DNA of 64,000 nucleotides from Agroathelia rolfsii (Eukaryota > Basidiomycota > Agaricomycetes > Amylocorticiales > Amylocorticiaceae), in the NCBI GenBank assembly GCA_018343915.1, contig JABRWF010000006.1:372001-436000 (forward strand), read 5' to 3'. Under the pieces are notes generated by a model that did not search any database, was not told the origin of the DNA, and saw only the letters and a program-made list of their open reading frames with translations. Numbering within the stretch: the first letter of the stretch is position 1; each line of letters begins with the position of its first letter. Positions 1 to 11,000 of this stretch are shown in pieces. Made by a program: the position numbers and the translations under genes.

Positions 1-1026
1 CATTCGTGCTTGTGGCAAAACTCTGTGTCGTCATCGGATCGCTCAGGTCTGGTAGCAGATTCAGTGCATCTTGCAGATTATACACGATCTGGTGGTTCAC
101 GGGCATCTTGCCAGAGGCAACATCGGCGAGGTATTTTTGTATGTCAGATAGCCGCGACTGCAGACCTCGCAGGGATGCTAGTTGCTCGCTCACGCGCGTA
201 GAGAGGGTCGTCGTCGTCGAATCTTTAATGTCCCGCAGGAGATGCTCGACACCGATCTCCTCTGCTTCCTCGGCTTCGATTGCAGACGGTACATGTAGGA
301 ATGTCTTGCGTGTTTCTGTCCCATCCTTGATAAATATGTGTGTGTCAGGATATAAAGAGTATGATCTAGGTCTTGTAGAACGCACATCTTTGATCTCCTC
401 AACGGCAAAGTATGCATCTGTGGGTATGCCGACCGTCTCTGGTCGCACATCTACAATGACCATGATCGGACGGGCAATGAATCGCTTCATAAGATCATTA
501 ATCTCCTGATCAGATGCTCGAAGCTTGGGTCCAGAATGGTACCATCCAATCATGCGTTCTCTAGCTTAGGTCCATTTGTGTCAATAATAATCCTACACAC
601 GCAATACCTACAATCAGACGACGTACCGTTGACCTTTCTAAACATGTCGTACATCCCCTCAATGTAGTTGTGATCCAAAAACCACGTTTTGCTGTCCTTT
701 TCATCTTCCTCAAAGGGAATACCAAAAGAGTTGGCAACATTGATCGTCTTGCCGTTGTCTTGTCCTAGAAGAATGCCGACAACGCGCTTCTGGGAATTCC
801 TGGATACAGATCTCGCATGATGGTCTGCCACAGATAGCAAGACAAGGGGATGGACGACTGTATATAGGTTAAGTCTGGCTGCATCGCAATGGTAGACATT
901 GCGTAATCTGTGGCCATACCGACAGTTGTACCAGCAAGGGCAGTTAGCTGTGATAGAGATTAGCATAGATTCTGCGCATCGTAAATTGTTAGAGAAACAG
1001 ACTTGTTCAGTTGTTGTTGCAACCAT
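1..1026 (-). CDS. RPN8: 26S proteasome regulatory subunit RPN8 (MPN domain), 3' end beyond window
   Basis: Non-ATPase lid subunit of the 19S regulatory particle; partners the deubiquitinase Rpn11. The start is ATG at 1024-1026 (MVATTTEQ). Joining exons gives an N-terminal [18 protein letters not shown], then [47 protein letters not shown] and the long helical C-terminal part ([18 protein letters not shown]). The MPN fold is present but the JAMM zinc motif is not: the site reads WYHSGPKL rather than HxHTHP, as expected for non-catalytic Rpn8. I infer four introns; the first donor (GTCTGT near 1002) is weak. The gene runs off the left edge, so the tail is missing. Family assignment is very secure; the first exon less so. 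Confidence 0.93.
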
Positions 1027-1475
1027 AGCGAGTTGGGATGTGGATGAAGAGCTATGGATGATATTGACGGATGCTTGTTTCTCGAATACGCCGCCTCGTC
1101 CGGAGACTCGAGACGCGACGCGCGTAGAGTTTGGTCATGTTTGGCATCACGCTGCATTGCTTCCGGAACTTCCAACAAAAACGGGCGGTAGAGAATTCAT
1201 ACTGATCTGTAGCTCTCAAATAGGGTTATTCAGTTTTTTAATTGATTCGGATTATGGACATCAAATGAACGATTATAAAAACATTTTTAAGCTATTTTTC
1301 AGATGCAAAAACCAGAAATTCGTGATGTTGTATCAGGAACTTTGAGTTGAAGAGCTTTCAATTTAGATCATCAGATGAATGGAGTTCAAGAGTAAAAGCG
1401 GCCAGATGACCTCTGCCAGCCACCGCTCTGGTAATCTAAGTAATAATTAGTATTAGCCGGGATATTTCATGCATA

Positions 1476-2933
1476 TCATAACGTACATGTGCTACGATCG
1501 CGTGTGGTACTTATCCCAGCAACATTTGCCAGATTGAGGTACCCATCCCGATCAACTGTCGTAGAGGAAGTCGAGGAGCCACCAGGCTGAACTTTTGCTC
1601 GACACCATACACAGGTCAGATCATGAACACATTTCGTGGCCCCTAAAGCGGAAAATTCCCGTCAGTCACGTTACATTGTACTCAATGAAGAGGGGTCAAA
1701 CATTGTTTGAAACATTCGCCGTGCAGAGCGTTACCACATTCTTCACAGAACCACAGTTTACTTTCCGCTATTTTGTGCATACTCTCGTAACATATTGGAC
1801 AGTCGTCTTCTGGTCCAGGTATCCTTTTCTTTTGAGACGTTTCTTCAGGAGAGGAGCCCGAAGATACGGCTTTCCCGGTAGCATGTGCATAGGCTTCCCG
1901 AACGCGTGGATGAGCAAGCGAATTAGGCGCCAGTGGTGCTTTGGAGAAAATGTCTGCCAACTCGATAGAAAGCAATGCCTTTTGATACCAATAACTGGAG
2001 GATAAAGGGACTTGCAGGACTATGACAAAATGATCGAAGCGGTTAGATTCGGTGCTTCAGACATTGATGACAACAAACCTTTTAGGAATACAAAAAGCTA
2101 TACAAGAGAGTGTCAATTTCCCATAGAATGCAAGTTTAAATTTAAATCACGTACGATGTGCTTGCAATGATTGCCTCTCCCAAAATCTGGGCCTGTAATA
2201 AGTCCACTCAGTAACGGCGACCATCAAGAATTCACGAAAGAACACACAAGTGCAAGAGGGAAGATTCTCGATAGTAACAATATAAACCTGATGTTTGTTT
2301 TAATGATAGTTCCCAGCGTTTATTTATTCGTAAACGCCACTGACATTTCCGGTTGAGCCCAAAACGCTAAACTCCTCTCTAAGCTCTTCACCCTCCTGGG
2401 TTCTGTCAATCATGAAGAACCTAGAGAACAATGATGTACAAAAACATGGTTTTTTTACACATAGTAGTTGATTTCTATGAAATCAATTAAACACACCTTT
2501 GAATCATAACACGCTCTACGCGATCAAGAATGTTCTTTGGACATGATGTCCTTGCTCTTGCTAGGCGTTTCTCAGTCGGTGCTTGCCCCTGCGATACATT
2601 TCCCGCAGATTGACTTCTATTAGCGCTGGATATTTTCTGAGAAGATTGTGATGTTGAATTTTTGGCGCGATTTGAAGATGTCATAGAACCCGAAGAAGAG
2701 GCAGTAGCAGCAGCTCTTGGATGAGTCGAAGCACCTGAAGTGGTAGTAGCCCGCGGTTTCGAGGGTTTCTTGCGTGTTTTTCTGGAAATTTTATGTGGAT
2801 TCCGAACAGTAGCATTGCCCTGCGCAGAAGTGGATGAGGAGCCTGAGCCGCCTCCATGAGCACTACTAGTTTCAGTGTATTGCGGAGTATCACTGGCAAG
2901 ACGTCTGCGCTTTGCGCGCCTTTCTGTGTCCAT
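1476..2933 (-). CDS. SWIM-type and RING zinc-finger protein
   Basis: ATG at 2931-2933 opens a basic, serine-rich N-terminus (MDTERRAKRRRLASD) that resembles a nuclear-localisation segment. After DRVERVMIQR and FFMIDRTQEGEELREEFSV comes a SWIM finger whose second half is visible as PDFGRGNHCKHI, followed across a tiny exon (LFVFLKVLQVPL) by a helical linker and a C-terminal RING with DDCPICYESM, CEECGNALHGECF and CVWCRAK. The last exon is joined at 1633 or so and ends with TGA at 1476-1478. The order SWIM then RING resembles ZSWIM2/MEX-type ubiquitin ligases, so E3 activity is likely but inferred. It is divergent from the cis-prenyltransferase gene, with about 300 bp between start codons. Confidence 0.82.
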
Positions 2934-3229
2934 AAGTATGGATCGAGGTAAGTATTTGAAATCTGAAAAGTAAATTATCGTTAGCAATCCAAATTGAACT
3001 TGAATAGTTCCTGATAACTGACCTGAGTGAATTCAAGTTGGTGGTCCAAGGGGAAGTGATGTAATGAATAAATGTCGACATGTCAGACAATATCACTAGT
3101 TGTTGTTCTGAGCAACAATGCAACGGTGCATCATAACCTCCTCAAAACGTGTCTGATACCCACCACCCTCATTCCGCTCGCTTATACCGGAAACTCACCT
3201 CTAACACCAAGACACATCAAAACTTAAGG

Positions 3230-4300
3230 ATGCTGCAGTCTATTACTAACTATGCTCTTAATACTGCTCAAAACGCTATGATTTCTGTGCTTGCATCTGG
3301 CCCGGTACCCCAGCACGTCGGCTTCGTCATGGATGGGAATCGCAGATATGCGCGCAAACATAACAGGCGTGCATTCGAAGGACATTCTGAGGGCTTCATG
3401 GCGCTGCGACGGGTTGGTATTCTTTACCTTTGTTAGACTATGGCCAAACAGTTCTGATACATTTCAGCCTAGGTATTAGGCATCTGCATGAAGCTGAATA
3501 TACGCTGTGTTTCGGTCTTTGCTTTCTCCATTGAGAACTTCAAGCGTAGTCCGGAGGAAGTCGATGCCCTCATGAAGTTGGCCGAAGAAAAGTTGATAGA
3601 AATCTCCAAGCACGGGTATGCGTCTGCTGTGTTTCATACCTAACAGAGTAATCATTCCGAAATTTCAGAGACTTGTTAGACCAGTACGGTGTACGTCTGA
3701 ATATCGTCGGCAATAAATCTCTTCTACCCGAATCTGTAAAAAAGGCTGCACAAACAGCAGAAGACATGACTAGAAATAATAACCGGTGGGTACCGCTTAC
3801 AAGAGCTCGAGAATTTAAAGCATACTTACACTGTCCTTAGGTCTATACTTAATCTTTGTATGCCTTATACCTCAAGAGATGAAATTGCTGCGGCTGTGGA
3901 TCGCACAGTCCACGAGAGGCTCAAGAATGGAGGGTTAGCACTTAGCCGCTTTACCAAATCTTGACATTGCTGGCTGACACCCTTCGTCCTGCAACGTAGG
4001 TCTAACAACGAACCTATAACTGAAGCAGATATTGAGAAGAACCTCATGACCACACTCGCAGGCAGTCCACCTTTGGATGTCTTGGTACGCACAAGTGGTG
4101 TAGAAAGGCTAAGTGATTACTTGCTTTGGCAGGTACGTCTACTTTCTGTTGCTAAATTACGTGCAGTTCACTCATATTGCCTTCAGTGCTGCGACAACAC
4201 ACAAATACAGCTTAGTTATACTTATTGGCCTGACTTTGGCCTCTGGGACTTTCTTCCCATCATTCTGGACTATCAAAGAAAACACTGGTTATCAACATGA
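3230..4300 (+). CDS. RER2: Dehydrodolichyl diphosphate synthase (cis-prenyltransferase)
   Basis: Builds the polyprenyl diphosphate precursor of dolichol, the lipid carrier for N-glycans, O-mannose and GPI anchors, at the ER. The first in-frame ATG is 3230-3232 ([11 protein letters not shown]); upstream sequence offers only GTG. Diagnostic blocks are [15 protein letters not shown] (catalytic Asp, diphosphate-binding Arg), [48 protein letters not shown] and the closing [16 protein letters not shown]. Five or so introns of 50-75 nt are needed to join them. The conserved RTSG and the SDYLLWQ block before the final exon are intact, and the product is close to normal family length. It supplies the dolichol pathway used by the PMT2 gene further right; that link is functional, not positional. 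Confidence 0.92.
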
Positions 4301-4489
4301 TGAATGGTACCGTAATGGACTTGGTTCGATGTAGATGTAGCTCGCACGCCTAATGATTGTGGTTTGGATGTGTATATGTGTATTGCTCAATGGAAATGAT
4401 AGTTTGGATACGAGCACAACTGGTGAACTGGGTTCAATGCACAACTCTATTCAGTTTTAGCTATCGTTGTATACACGGTCCGCGTTTTT

Positions 4490-4811
4490 CTAATGATGAG
4501 AGGATTCGCTTGCAATTTGAGCGACGTATGGGTTGCGCGGGTCCTTGGCAAACTCCGACGCTGTAAAAAGCAACTTAGTGACATTCGCACGCAAGAAACA
4601 TTATGAATTAAGAACTCACAGCGAACACCCAAGTCCTGCATCTTGTTGACAAGGTAGAATGTAAGGCCGCTAGCGGCGAAGAATGGCCACAAGGGCTTGA
4701 CAATCTGTGTATCGCCAAAGAGAAAGCACAGTGTTATTACGCTTATATTGAACAACGGCGGGAAAAGACACGTGCGGGAGTGGGCCATTTGCGAAGACCA
4801 AGGAAAGCCAT
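4490..4811 (-). CDS. ATP18: Mitochondrial F1Fo ATP synthase subunit j
   Basis: Small inner-membrane subunit of the ATP synthase Fo sector. ATG is at 4809-4811 (MAFLGLRKWPTP), then IVKPLWPFFAASGLTFYLV, which is the single membrane helix, NKMQDLGVR, and a short tail ending EFAKDPRNPYVAQ...SSHH with TAG at 4490-4492. Total length is about 60 residues, usual for the family. Two introns: the downstream one is a normal GT-AG intron (near 4569-4628), while the upstream one (4705-4775) only keeps the frame if the donor is GC (GCACGT), giving the family-typical TPIVKPLWPF join. Too short to be obvious as one ORF, but the match to the family is clear. Confidence 0.88.
4705..4775 (-). other. Putative GC-AG intron in ATP18
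   Basis: Read on the minus strand, the exon ends ACT CCC and the intron begins GCACGTG and ends TACACAG, after which ATT GTC AAG continues the frame. Using the nearby GT (four bases further in) would break the frame and the conserved TPIVKP sequence. GC-AG introns are a known minor class in fungi. Confidence 0.65.
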
Positions 4812-5854
4812 GTCGAATTTGATCTACTTTGAGAGAAAAGACAGATTTAAAAACCAGCACTGAGTAGTATAAGAAATACCGCGCACGAAAGAGAGTCGAG
4901 TGGATTTAGTTCTGCGGGCGGAGCAGGAGGGAGTAAAGTAATGGAATCGCTCGTGACGGTTTTGTGACAACGCTGCTTACATACTCATCACTGTTTGCTC
5001 CCGGTAGACTCACGAATGGGTTGCATACCAAGTCAGCATGTTCTCACCAACGCCGATCAAAGATTTTGAGTCCATATATTGCCATGGCTGCTCAGGCTAG
5101 TAGCACAAAAATTTAATAAAATGCAAATACGCTCTTTTAAAAAACCTTGAACTCGGATATTGGTGATTAGTCGTAGACAATATTCATGATTGGTAAGTAA
5201 AATTATCCACTGGCCTCACACCAAAACTACCGCACTGAATAGGCAGACCACCCCTCACTGGCGATGACCTATTAGTAGCCACATTGATTCTTCATGAACT
5301 TCTATTGAAAAATGGCAAGATCGTGCACTAAGCCCGATAATTTTCATTTTGGCGAAATAGATTCGGTCTGAAAGAGAGTTCAACTCCCTCTTCTCCCACG
5401 TTCTGAGGCCTGACATATGAGGTCTGATATATTTTGAGACCTACTAAGCATTGCACGTATTTTGGTACTGTATTTCTTCACTAGTTGATGAGGAAAGAAT
5501 TGGAACCATCTCCGCCTCCAGTCTTAGGCTTGTATATTATTGTTGAGAGATCAATGAGGGTCTGGAGCCTGTCGGCACTCTTGTCTACCGCTTTTGCAGA
5601 GAATAATTGGACGGTGACCAGTGAAAAAAAGAGCTAAAGGCGAGGGGCATGGCCCAGGCTTTTCGGCCTGGTAAAAGTCGCGTAATCCCAAGTCGATAGT
5701 TATTGTAACTACATGCAATTAGGAAAGAGCTCGCCGGTGTATTAACGTATGCTATCAAACACAAATTAAAAATGATATGCTTTCAGGAATTCGGGCTCAT
5801 GATTTCGTACATCATTTGTTTTGTCCAATATTGGCTAACGTCAATATCATATCG
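4812..5854. other. Intergenic stretch, no gene recognised
   Basis: About 1 kb between the ATP18 start and the 3' end of the first P450. It holds the ATP18 promoter and AT-rich sequence with frequent stops in all frames. I see no coding pattern, RNA gene or clear repeat. Confidence 0.6.
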
Positions 5855-7755
5855 CTATCGCTTCTCAACCGTCACATGCAATTGTCGTCCACGGTATACA
5901 GGAACAAAGCAATCATCAAATTCTTTGAAATCTTCCTCCCTGAAGGCACAATAACAGACCAGGGCATGAGGTTTCAATTTAATGAAATGTGATAGCAACA
6001 AAACACATACGTCGTATCGTGAAGATTGAGCTTAACTCTCCTAAAGACAGTGCCAAAGATCCGGTATAGTTCATGCCATGCCAAGCTTTAATGGGTGCAC
6101 GGTGATTAATAATAACACTGAACGTTGTCATGATTGTCGCTCACTTGACACCAATACAACTTCGGGGGCCCCTGGAGAAAGAAACCAATGAGGATTCCAA
6201 AGTCTTGGCGTCAGGGGAAAGCCATCTCTCGGGGTTGAATGTGTGCGGATTTGGAAATACGGTCGGATCCAGATGAACCCATGTTGAGCTCATGGAGACA
6301 GTTGTCTAAAATAATAAGCCATAAGCAGGAAGAAATCTGTTAAATATCGTTTTTGAGACTGACACCAGCTGGAACAAGCACACTCGCAATCCTTGCGGGA
6401 TGCGAATCGACAACGCGAGGTAATGGCGTTGAAGCCCCGAATGAAAGTCTCAGAGATTCTTTTAACACGGCCGTCTATCATAAGGGAGTCAGTTCTGATA
6501 AGTAGCTGGATTAAATAAACCGAACTTACAAGGTAGGGCAGTTTCTCCAAAGTCGAAGAGGGTATATCTAAATCGTTGCTGGGCCAAGTAGCATCGAGTT
6601 CATCCAAAAGTCGTCTTAGGACATCTTTATTATTGAGTACGTGGAAAATGCCGACCGTGCATGTGCTTCCAACCGTTTCGCTTCCTGCCAAAAACATTGT
6701 TTCAGCCTCTTGCATCAGTTCATCCCGTTCGAGGGCTCGGTGTTTGTGTCCCGCCTCGCCATGGCCCAACAAATGATGATAAATTGTTTCCCTTTGATTG
6801 TCACCCAGGAGAGCATCAGGGCTAGCTAATATGTGATCTATCTGGGCGTTCACTTCGTGTTTAAATTCGAAGGTACTGCGTATATTTTCCGGAAGAAGAT
6901 CGAAAACGACGCGGGGCGGGTTCATCAGAAGAGAACGGACGACAGGAAAGTACTTGAAGACCCAGAACATTGTTGCAAACTGCTGGGTACTAACTAGAAA
7001 TGGATGCATGAAGCCAGGAGTTGCCAACGCGGATGGTGAATAATTTAGGCAATAGGCAGTAATGATTTCGTAAGTTACACAGCGAATGGCCATGAAGAGG
7101 TTGACAGGTGTGTCACCGACACCTTCGGAGAGGAGGCGTTCCACTAGCGTGTCGACCTACAGACATGACTCGGTGTAATCCAACTTGACGCATAGGAATA
7201 CTTACTTTCTCTTGGACTACATACTCAAGCTTGGTTATGGCGCGACGACTGAAGAACGGAGAAATCGTTTCCCTTCTGTCTCTATATTCTTTGGGATCTA
7301 TGAGTCCAACTGTTGCTTTTGGCAACCCGAAGCTACTATAAAGCATCGGATCCTTGGTAAATCTGCTCCCTGGAGCATAGATATCATTGTATGCTCGAGG
7401 AGATCGAAAGCTCAGCTGTTCAAATATGCAATCAGTAATTTTAATGCAGGATTGTAAGAACAGCGGAGGCGGACTTCGTTTGGACCAACTCGAACGACAT
7501 CGCCTAATATAGAATTATGAGACATTCCGGTAGGTCAACTAAGTAGCGTTATAATCAGATCCCACCATATTTCTCATGCAATGCAGTCTTGTGCTGCAGG
7601 AAGGCGCCGTGTTGAATAACTTCAAAGTAAAAGCCGTACCATCTAGTTAGAGCAGCAAGCCGGGGTCCTGGGAATGAGCTAAGAGGATGATGATATAGGC
7701 GATACCATAGAAAGTACAGCGAAGGGACGACGAGCAATAGTATTAGGACTTGCAT
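5855..7755 (-). CDS. Cytochrome P450 monooxygenase, copy 1
   Basis: Heme-thiolate monooxygenase anchored in the ER. ATG is at 7753-7755: a hydrophobic anchor (MQVLILLLVVPSLYFLW) precedes the proline hinge HPLSSFPGPRLAALTRWY. Further motifs in order are the I-helix AGSETV near 6690, the K-helix ExxR as KESLRLSFG near 6455, the PERW block FNPERWLS near 6225, and the heme loop FSRGPRSCIG with the cysteine ligand near 6150. The last exon ends LHVTVEKR then TAG at 5855-5857. All catalytic motifs are intact across about seven exons. It is a clear paralogue of copy 2 with matching intron positions, including the last two. Overall look is that of trichodiene-oxygenase-like fungal P450s; the substrate is unknown. 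Confidence 0.92.
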
Positions 7756-7831
7756 GAGAGTTCGAAACTGGACACCGTGAATAAGAAGAATAAGCGGACG
7801 TCTTTCGAGCCTCTGAAGATATCAGTTAGTT

Positions 7832-7841
7832 CTTATATATG
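7832..7841 (-). promoter_or_regulatory. TATA-like box upstream of P450 copy 1
   Basis: On the minus strand the sequence reads CATATATAAG about 80 nt before the P450 start codon, followed by a TAACTG element. The position suits a core promoter; not tested. Confidence 0.4.
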
Positions 7842-8121
7842 CTGGTAATGCATGCACGTGTATTGATGGGATACACAAGCAGACGTCAGAACCATTCAGG
7901 TTCGGCTACATTCACTAACCTCTTTCCTCCCGACCATCACCAAATTGTCTAAGGTAGCACTACACAACTACTGTACATCTTGTACACTCTACATACACCA
8001 CCAATGAAATTTTGGACTTTGCATCTTATCACGACCGCATCTCAGAGTACCCAATGCGTCTGGATAAAGTCAACCACAACCTCAAAAGAAAAATAGCCCA
8101 GAGCCCTATCAAACTCCGTTC

Positions 8122-8403
8122 TTGGCAGCCAAGAAACAACTGCTTGACTCAGGCCTAGCCAATCCCATTAGTGTACTAAACATTATAATAGAAGATGTGA
8201 GCAAAGAGAACATTACGGTCTCTAAGATAATGATCTACAAGCAACTCAGTGAATCCATCAAGCGCTACCTCACGCAAGGCGCAGGGAATGCTAGTCTGTC
8301 AGCCGGGTTTACCATGTCTAGTCCTGATCTCATATATCATGCCGTGAAGAACCTGCTTCAAGGGCAAGAGGCAATGCTCCGAGAGCTGTTTGCCAATCCG
8401 TAA
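8122..8403 (+). CDS. Uncharacterised short reading frame
   Basis: An open frame of about 93 codons between the divergent P450 copy 1 and 7TM gene 1. It has no ATG at its 5' end (the first in-frame ATG lies about 27 codons in, at MIYKQLSESIKRYL), so it would need an upstream exon or be a remnant. Composition looks protein-like (amphipathic helices such as HAVKNLLQGQEAMLRELF) but I recognise no domain. There is no matching frame at the equivalent place beside P450 copy 2, where the SLX8-like gene sits. Could be a broken gene piece or chance. Confidence 0.25.
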   Translation: MAAKKQLLDSGLANPISVLNIIIEDVSKENITVSKIMIYKQLSESIKRYLTQGAGNASLSAGFTMSSPDLIYHAVKNLLQGQEAMLRELFANP

Positions 8404-9171
8404 TCTCCTTTCAAAGACGCTCGCATTTGTTTTGCGCAAACCGCTTCCTCTTCCTTAGTTCCTACTTCTCAATTCCTCTTTCCTCGACGTTAATCCCGTG
8501 CCCCCCCCCCCAACCCGTTTTCTTTCCCACCTCCCCTTCATATCACACCCTCTTGCTAATCATGAGTCTTCAGATTCGCGGCACTCGCCCCACTGCAGGG
8601 TGCTTGTTGTTTATTTTTACAATTACCGCAATCTCTCTCAAACTTAAATGCACTGCTATACTCATTATACAAATACGTACATAGCAGTAACACAGGTCTT
8701 TCAAACCTGATAATACCACTTTGAACAAATGAATTTCTATTTATCTTGAACCGGCCTGACCTGTAATCCAGAATTTGCTTCCGTGATTGCCCTGGAAGCG
8801 ACTTGACTTCAAGTTAGCATTGCCACTGGCAGTGCCAGTGCCAGCAGCAATTCATACTTGGGTTGTTCCACAGATACATTGAGCTTGGAATCCTATTGCA
8901 TCCATAATAGGGCTGCACTTATTGCTGATATGCGCCAAATTTGCTTGAATAACTTATTGGGAGCTGATCGGATTGGACGCTTGCCGCCTCTTGTCTATTA
9001 CCGTATCTACTCCCGCCGTGTTGAACATGGAAAAGACTATTGTGATCGCTACCTATCCCGACTTGATGCGACTTCCGTATGTTGATTGACTAGCGTAATC
9101 CTCCATAGCCGCTTCTTAATCCAATACGATTCGTGGTAGTAACTGTCCAAGTTATTTTGTGAGTTAACTGT

Positions 9172-9177
9172 TATAAA
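9172..9177 (+). promoter_or_regulatory. TATA box of 7TM gene 1
   Basis: TATAAA lies about 40 nt before the ATG, just after a TTAACTG element. The same arrangement, an AACTG element then ATATAAA at 42 nt, precedes genes 2 and 3, which supports a real shared promoter. Confidence 0.55.
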
Positions 9178-9216
9178 CAAACACCACACCCTTCAGCTGA
9201 GTCTCCTCAACAACTC

Positions 9217-10446
9217 ATGTCATCCCTTCGCACTGAAGATCTCGAGGTTGAACAGGCTGTATACATTGGTATAGCTCTTTCTGCTATCTTTTATGGTCAG
9301 TCAGCTGTGCTTCGTTGCGAGTAGCCCCGAAAGATACCAAATCTACCTTTATGCACCTGACAGGGATTTATCTTGGTGTTTACTCCCTGTCGATTTTTGC
9401 TTTACTGGCGAACATGAACACCACTCGTTTACGCCGGAATGCGTACATATTGTTTAGCAGTGTCTTATTACTGCTCAACACGATTTACTTCATTGCCTCT
9501 CCATACAGTGGACAGTTGGTGTGGATTGTGACACGAAGTACTAGACCTGGTGGCCCTTTCGCATATTTTGTCAGCGCAGAAGGATCCCAGAGCCTCATAG
9601 GTATATTGAGTAACGTAGCTCAGACGATTGCTGCTACGTTAAACGACGGCCTCTTGGAAAGCTTTGTTCTTACTTAATCGACGTAGATTACTTACTATTT
9701 TTCCCTTTCTCGTGAATAGGCGTATCGCTGTTATGTTGTATTTGGATCCAAGTCGTATGTAGTCGTACTTCCGGTTTTATGTACTCTTGGATCTCTGGGT
9801 AAGGCCAACTTTTCAAGACCACAGATCGTTATTTAATTTGGTGCATGTAGCTTTAGGATTAAGCACCATACTGTTTCTACTAAACCCTCACTGGCAGTCG
9901 GGTTTAGCTAGCACTTACGAACTAAATGCTGCTGCAATTGCGCTCAACACAGTCGTGAATGTCACGGTTACCACGATGATTTCCTTCAAAATTATGTCTG
10001 TTTCGCGACTTCTTAGCAAGTCCATCAATTCGGCCTCGGCTTACTCAAAGATATACAAAAATGTGGTGGCTATACTCCTTGAATCTGCTGCCCCTTGTGC
10101 CGTGCTCGGCATACTCACATGCATTGAGTTTTTCGTGCCAACGAGTAATCCCACTACAGCCGCTTTTGTGTCGTCTAGCAATGCTATAATTTTGACTTGG
10201 GGAACGAGCCTGGTGAGTAATCTGTTTGGCAATGGAGGCCAAAACAATTGAAGATCATTCTCTATTTTTCAGGTGTTGTTTCCGCAACTCATTATTTATC
10301 GGGTCGCAAGTGGAAGCGCTTGGACAGAGAGAACCTCAGAAAATTTGACACAAGCAACGGGCTCGCTGGCTTTTGCACCTCGCACAATTAACACATCAAT
10401 CTCAGACCTCGAATCAAACGCATTGGTAGAGGGTGCGCATTTTTAA
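9217..10446 (+). CDS. Seven-helix membrane protein of an uncharacterised fungal family, paralogue 1
   Basis: ATG at 9217-9219 (MSSLRTEDLEVEQAVYIG). Joined exons give seven hydrophobic helices: YIGIALSAIFYG/IYLGVYSLSIFALL, the LFSSVLLLLNTIYF segment, NVAQTIAATLNDGLL, then YRCYVVFGSKSYVVVLPVL, LGLSTILFLLNP, the conserved ESAAPCAVLGILTC and the closing LFPQLIIYRVASGSAWTE, followed by a cytosolic tail longer than in paralogues 2 and 3. This architecture is common in Agaricomycete genomes without known function. The odd point is the intron after ...NDGLL: its first bases are GA (9657), not GT, with an in-frame TAA shortly after. The downstream exons remain clean, so either a rare donor is used or the product is truncated. 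No enzyme motif seen. Confidence 0.75.
9657..9719 (+). other. Intron with non-GT donor in 7TM gene 1
   Basis: Frame and paralogue alignment put the exon end at CTC TTG and the next exon at GCG TAT CGC TGT. The intron would start GAAAGC where GTAAGC is expected, and ends GTGAATAG. The frame through the junction meets TAA within 20 nt. Confidence 0.5.
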
Positions 10447-11000
10447 CTGGAATTGGATGTAGGGTCTTCTTTTCAAGTCCAGGTGACTTCGGCCTAAGGA
10501 TAATTTATCACTCTTACTGGCTGCGCAATTGTCGCTTTGTTAATAACTGATCAGATCAGTTATTAACACGCTCACACTTGCTTATTTGAAGAGAACATAT
10601 TTATTTGCGGGCATTTTCGCATTAGCCAAAGTACTACAATGTATATTAGCGTGCACAAGAAACGAAATTCATTTTAACATACACGTGGCTTTTCTCTCTC
10701 CGAATGATGAATTGATCGGTAATAACTAGTGTGAAGCATGGCGAGGTGTAAAATGTTCGGCTATTCCATATCATGAACGTCCACTGCTGCGAGCTTTAAG
10801 TCGGCACATTTCTTCTATTAGGAACGCGCTAACTTCGTGCTTGATATTTAGCAGCGGAATGTGCCATGAGAAGAGATATCTTTGGATCCTTCTACAGTAA
10901 TCATTCAATAGCAATGAAGTTGAAATTAAGACATATAGGCACTCAAACTACAAGTACATTTTACACAGAAAGCAATTTTATTTTAGTTCTTCGCCAGAGC
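10447..11000. other. Intergenic between convergent 7TM gene 1 and P450 copy 2
   Basis: About 550 bp of AT-rich 3' flanks shared by two convergent genes. The only structure seen is the perfect palindrome at 10538-10568. Confidence 0.6.
10538..10568. repeat. Perfect 15-bp inverted repeat with 1-nt spacer
   Basis: TGTTAATAACTGATC, one A, then its exact reverse complement. It lies 92 bp after the stop codon of 7TM gene 1. It could form a hairpin in the 3' UTR, be a protein-binding palindrome, or be a mobile-element terminus; no matching partner was noticed nearby. Confidence 0.85.

Noticed and set aside
3149..3229. Upstream extension of the cis-prenyltransferase frame
   Set aside because: The extension begins at GTG; the ATG at 3230 gives a normal N-terminus for the family.
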